DNA of 17,337 bases, from the NCBI GenBank assembly GCA_002347705.1, contig DDWY01000083.1, positions 1-17,337 on the forward strand, in the 5' to 3' direction. The translations under genes and the position numbers were made by a program. The stretch comes from Anaerolineaceae bacterium UBA2274 (lineage in GTDB: Bacteria; Chloroflexota; Anaerolineae; Anaerolineales; Anaerolineaceae). Shown one piece after another: positions 15,601 through 17,337 of the stretch (position 1 is its first letter; each line of letters starts with the position of its first letter). The notes beneath the pieces are model-generated. The model was not told the DNA's origin and searched no databases. It saw only the letters and a list, made by a program, of their open reading frames with translations.

Positions 15601-16252
15601 GCACATGCTCGTACGTATCACCTTCAAACAGGATCTCGCCGGTCAGGGCTTCGTAGAAAACGCAGGCAAGGCTGTAGATATCCGCGGCAGGTGAGGGATT
15701 ACCCTCGGACTTCCAGAGCTCGGGCGGAATGTAGTAGGGCGTACCAGCAAACTGGTTAAAAGAATTGGTGGTTTCGGGGGAGCTTTGCTGGATGGATTTG
15801 GCTACGCCAAAATCACTGATGGCGATGTATCCATCGCGGTTGTAGAGGATATTGGCAGGTTTAACATCCCGGTGAACAAGCCCGATCTTATGCCCGGCTT
15901 CGAGGCCGCGCGCCGTCTGGCTGAGCATGCGGATGGCATCTCTGAGGGGCAGTGGACCGCCGGTTTGAATTTTCTGATCGAGGTTGCCACTGTCGAAATA
16001 CTGCATGGCGATATAAATCTGGCTTTCGAGGTCCCCAATCTCAAAAATCTGCACCACGTTAGGATGCGAGACCCTGGCCATCAGCCTGGCTTCACGCTTG
16101 AAAGATTGGATGAATTTCTGGTCGGAGAGGTATTGTTGGTGGAGGATTTTGAGGGCGACGATGCGCTCGAGGGTGGTGTCGTTGGCACGGTAGACGGTGC
16201 CAAAACCGCCGTGACCAACTTCCTCGATTATTTCAAATTTCCCCAGATTCAT
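12680..16252 (-). CDS. Membrane Ser/Thr protein kinase fused to an extracellular maltodextrin-type solute-binding domain and X25-like module
   Basis: 1190 aa. Kinase about 1-267: Gly loop GHGGFG (13-18), catalytic Lys35, HRDVKPAN (127-134, Asp129), DFG (147-149), and GTPYYIPPE closing the activation segment; all key residues are intact. About 270-635 is a low-complexity, Pro/Glu/Ala-rich, probably disordered cytosolic linker. One membrane helix lies at about 639-660. A Thr/Pro/Val-rich stalk (about 671-720) leads to an SBP_bac_1/MalE-like domain, about 726-1090, with typical stretches LRIWADDQRAPIL, AAPAGEGPDIII, LPYARENLGFFYNADLV and a FMTGPWDI motif. The last 95 residues (VPGSYQSLVGCASDW to the end) resemble the X25 module of pullulanases. 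With the N-terminus inside, sugar binding outside could control the kinase, replacing the usual PASTA repeats; this is inference. No Shine-Dalgarno is visible before ATG 16252, but the N-terminus MNLGKFEIIEEVGHGG is typical for the family. Confidence 0.93.
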   Translation of the reverse strand: MNLGKFEIIEEVGHGGFGTVYRANDTTLERIVALKILHQQYLSDQKFIQSFKREARLMARVSHPNVVQIFEIGDLESQIYIAMQYFDSGNLDQKIQTGGPLPLRDAIRMLSQTARGLEAGHKIGLVHRDVKPANILYNRDGYIAISDFGVAKSIQQSSPETTNSFNQFAGTPYYIPPELWKSEGNPSPAADIYSLACVFYEALTGEILFEGDTYEHVLTRHVLEAPVFSNSFPESLADTLSVALAKNPSDRYQTMNDFLAAVRGALERQPRKSVQANMTPEQTDLVEGLPRPLAPGEITFDELVRRSQYKSAPQSSSPKPETFSQPGPAPKKPVVRTTQPEAQKTKPGPESKAEAPATVPVIRPPRVKKQRPEPIATENPAHEKLETEPKVGLPGIVAEKSKEAEEATSPKEIQKDHDSTLENWLSSEPGDVEPAPSETPAPDAAEDAPQVSEEEAVAEEADKEIAVDRKNSTPDEKNNTKAIEIPLVEAEIQTTVEEIFSEKSDETPGDAEQISLNETAPEIGQSQAAREAIIIPAQETPVQAEAAEEILPGIPMIEAALRPEAAGVMTSGESKLKNGLAPGTTSEKPRVERRTKPAQHKPTQTLESREDLLAHNPVTSKFDHSQNTETGSETKKKTQLIPLLAFGGVLLIALAVLIFSGQARGLLGGKPSSTPTEVLVVTEPPVVESPTITSTEALVVMETLAVMEPTIAQVRTPTSVPFFEGENLRIWADDQRAPILTELGAQFQAEYNVEVIVENISGIRDQFLLAAPAGEGPDIIIIAHDQLPALITSGMVAELDLGAKAAEFEPESLQAFSSEGKLFGLPYARENLGFFYNADLVKVVPTTWQGVYDLSKTLIDNRKVQYGMVLGGSSYDAYPWMTSQGGYIFGQDADGDYVPSDLGVGSAGMIKFGMMAQQWKNERILSDNLDNSTARSMFLNGEVAFFMTGPWDINNLKTSGLNFGIAKFPDGGYPFLHVQGFAINALSENILLAQAFLTEMVATEDAMLALYNADPRVPTYLPAAAKIDDPYLRAIAEAGEDAKPMPAIPEMGAVWFDWGNALGYIFNGEMTPEQAYTFAQDSIVAAIGTNTTGMVNVPGSYQSLVGCASDWMPNCAQTALTLSDDGKYTGTFTIPAGFYECKVALDGYWNTNYGVDGIADGDNITFTVPTYGKVTFIYDPNTHLLNIQLP

Positions 16253-16260
16253 TTGTAAGT

Positions 16261-16337
16261 GTTGGGTCTAAAGCCAACCATTCTCCCATCCTGAAAATGT
16301 ACTGGAGGAATTATAACTGATGGAAGCAATTTGAACA
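16261..16337 (-). promoter_or_regulatory. Kinase gene promoter and 5' leader hairpin
   Basis: The minus strand has a perfect -10 TATAAT (16310-16315) with a weak -35 TGTTCA (16332-16337) 16 nt upstream. Transcription would start near 16303, giving a leader of about 50 nt. This leader contains a small hairpin, GTTGG/CCAAC (16261-16278), ending 8 nt before the ATG, and lacks an obvious ribosome binding site. Confidence 0.45.
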
Positions 16338-16422
16338 GAAATTTTACCCTAAATGCAGTCATTTAGTTGGATACTGCCTTAAGATCGCAGATCAAGTTTA
16401 CATAGGATCTCATGCTAACTGC

Positions 16423-16460
16423 AAAAAAACAGGAGGAATGAAAAAGATTCATCCTCCTGT
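16423..16460 (-). terminator. Rho-independent terminator of the beta-repeat protein gene
   Basis: ACAGGAGGATGAA and its complement (one bulged base) form a 13-bp stem around a 5-nt loop. On the minus strand it is followed by seven T residues. It lies about 45 nt after the stop codon at 16504, which separates that gene from the kinase promoter. Confidence 0.9.
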
Positions 16461-16503
16461 GTGATAAATACTTATTGCTTTCAGAATCAGCAGCAAGCTT
16501 TTG

Positions 16504-17337
16504 TTACTCCACTTTCCTCAACCAGCCGTCCGAAAATTGGTCTAACAAAGCCGCAGCCCCGGGGACGACGACGAAGTTTGCTGTTATCGTCATGTTCGCT
16601 GTTATTGTGAAACTGTGTGGATTATCAGTGCCAGCATAGTCACCGCTCCAAGTTGAAAAAATGTAATTCTGTTTTGGTGAAGCACTGATCGTAACCGTCG
16701 CGTTTGCCGCGTAAGTTCCTGCCCCTGACGTGCTACCTGATTTATCTGGGGAGACATATAGTGTGACAGTGTAGTATGTAATTGGAATTAACTCAAAGTT
16801 TGCTGTAAAACTAACATTACCGTTTACAGTAAATGTATAAGTTAGCTCAGTTCCCCCATACGCCCCACTCCATCCGGTAAACCTGTAACCATCATTTGGA
16901 CTGGCGGTAATTGTTGCTGAGGCACCATCCTGATATACTCCACCGCCACCTACTGACCCGCCTCCCGAAGGTGAAGCACTGACCGATACAGTCCAGGTCT
17001 TTGGTACAGGGGATGGAGTGTTAGTCGGCGTAAATGTCCTGGTAAAGGTAGGCGTGGGCGGTGTAATGTTCCACGGAGTGGAGGTGCGGGTTGCGGTTGG
17101 GGTCGGCGAAATGGAGGGAGGGTTTGTTGCCCGCTTCGGAGTATCCGACGGTCGCCAGGTGTTGGTGGGCCAGGGGGTGCTGGTGGGTGTGGGGGTTGGT
17201 TCGGGGACGACGTTTACGTCCATGCACCTGTTGCATTTGGTGTTATACGCCCAGAGCTCATCGTAATGAGCGGGAATGATATCCACTGGCAGGTCAACAG
17301 TCCCGGCTGCCGGGAAGTAACTGCGCCGCTGAACCGC
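16504..17337 (-). CDS. Secreted/surface protein with Pro/Thr linker and two InlB-like bacterial repeat domains, 5'-truncated by window edge
   Basis: 277 residues are visible and the frame stays open to the right edge, so the GTG at 17286 is not the start. After a segment with YNTKCNRC (two Cys) comes a Pro/Thr/Ser-rich linker of about 60 residues (EPTPTPTSTPWPTNTW onward), then two homologous beta repeats of about 70 residues. Each repeat begins with a TVSVSASP- or TVTLYVSP-type strand, has a GSV/GST-GxG turn, ASAT or ANAT then ITASP or ISASP, a W-S-G-x-Y-x-G-T motif, and ends with a xITANF or SFTANF strand. This is the pattern of the bacterial repeat domain / divergent InlB B-repeat. A 20-residue tail ends in DGWLRKVE. 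The protein is surely extracytoplasmic; adhesion or cell-wall anchoring is a guess, and any catalytic domain would be outside the window. A strong terminator follows. Confidence 0.8.
   Translation of the reverse strand, partial: AVQRRSYFPAAGTVDLPVDIIPAHYDELWAYNTKCNRCMDVNVVPEPTPTPTSTPWPTNTWRPSDTPKRATNPPSISPTPTATRTSTPWNITPPTPTFTRTFTPTNTPSPVPKTWTVSVSASPSGGGSVGGGGVYQDGASATITASPNDGYRFTGWSGAYGGTELTYTFTVNGNVSFTANFELIPITYYTVTLYVSPDKSGSTSGAGTYAANATVTISASPKQNYIFSTWSGDYAGTDNPHSFTITANMTITANFVVVPGAAALLDQFSDGWLRKVE

Overview
The window looks like chromosomal DNA of a Chloroflexota bacterium, most likely class Anaerolineae. I infer this from four things: lipoproteins with Thr/Pro/Ser-rich linkers followed by NBR1-type Ig-like domains, a large Ser/Thr protein kinase with an extracellular sensor, a MalE-type binding domain followed by an X25-like module, and an intergenic stretch rich in palindromic dispersed repeats. 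No rRNA, tRNA, CRISPR array, transposase, integrase or phage gene was seen. The assignment is inference; no marker gene is present.

Layout. Positions 1-927 (+) hold the C-terminal part of a protein that starts left of the window. Positions 928-2730 hold no convincing intact gene: a probable gene remnant (about 1033-1251, minus), a mosaic of GC-rich hairpin repeats (about 1252-2110), then a run of about 30-nt palindromes spaced about 41 bp apart (about 2168-2729) that ends at the stop codon of a fic gene. From about 2731 to 10379 every gene is on the minus strand. Read in transcription order these are an ABC-2 exporter operon (ATPase 10379-9471, two permeases to 7021, each junction an 8-nt overlap, closed by a strong terminator at 6976-7009); a lipoprotein gene (6936-5782); and a likely transcription unit of a second NBR1-type lipoprotein, queG, a 40-aa ORF and fic (5694-2731). 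The 40-aa ORF overlaps the fic start by 11 nt.

Positions 10712-12529 (+) encode a cytosolic glycoside hydrolase family 2 enzyme. It converges on a 1190-aa minus-strand gene (16252-12680) that I consider the most notable protein here: an N-terminal Hanks-type kinase, a long disordered linker, one membrane helix, then a maltodextrin-type solute-binding domain and an X25-like C-terminal module outside the cell. Its promoter region and the terminator of the next gene lie in 16253-16503. The right edge holds the C-terminal part of a secreted or surface protein with two InlB-like beta repeats.

Best candidates for something undescribed: (1) the kinase with a captured sugar-binding protein as its sensor, and (2) the ~41-bp array of palindromes with differing stems but a recurring CCA-containing apex next to fic.
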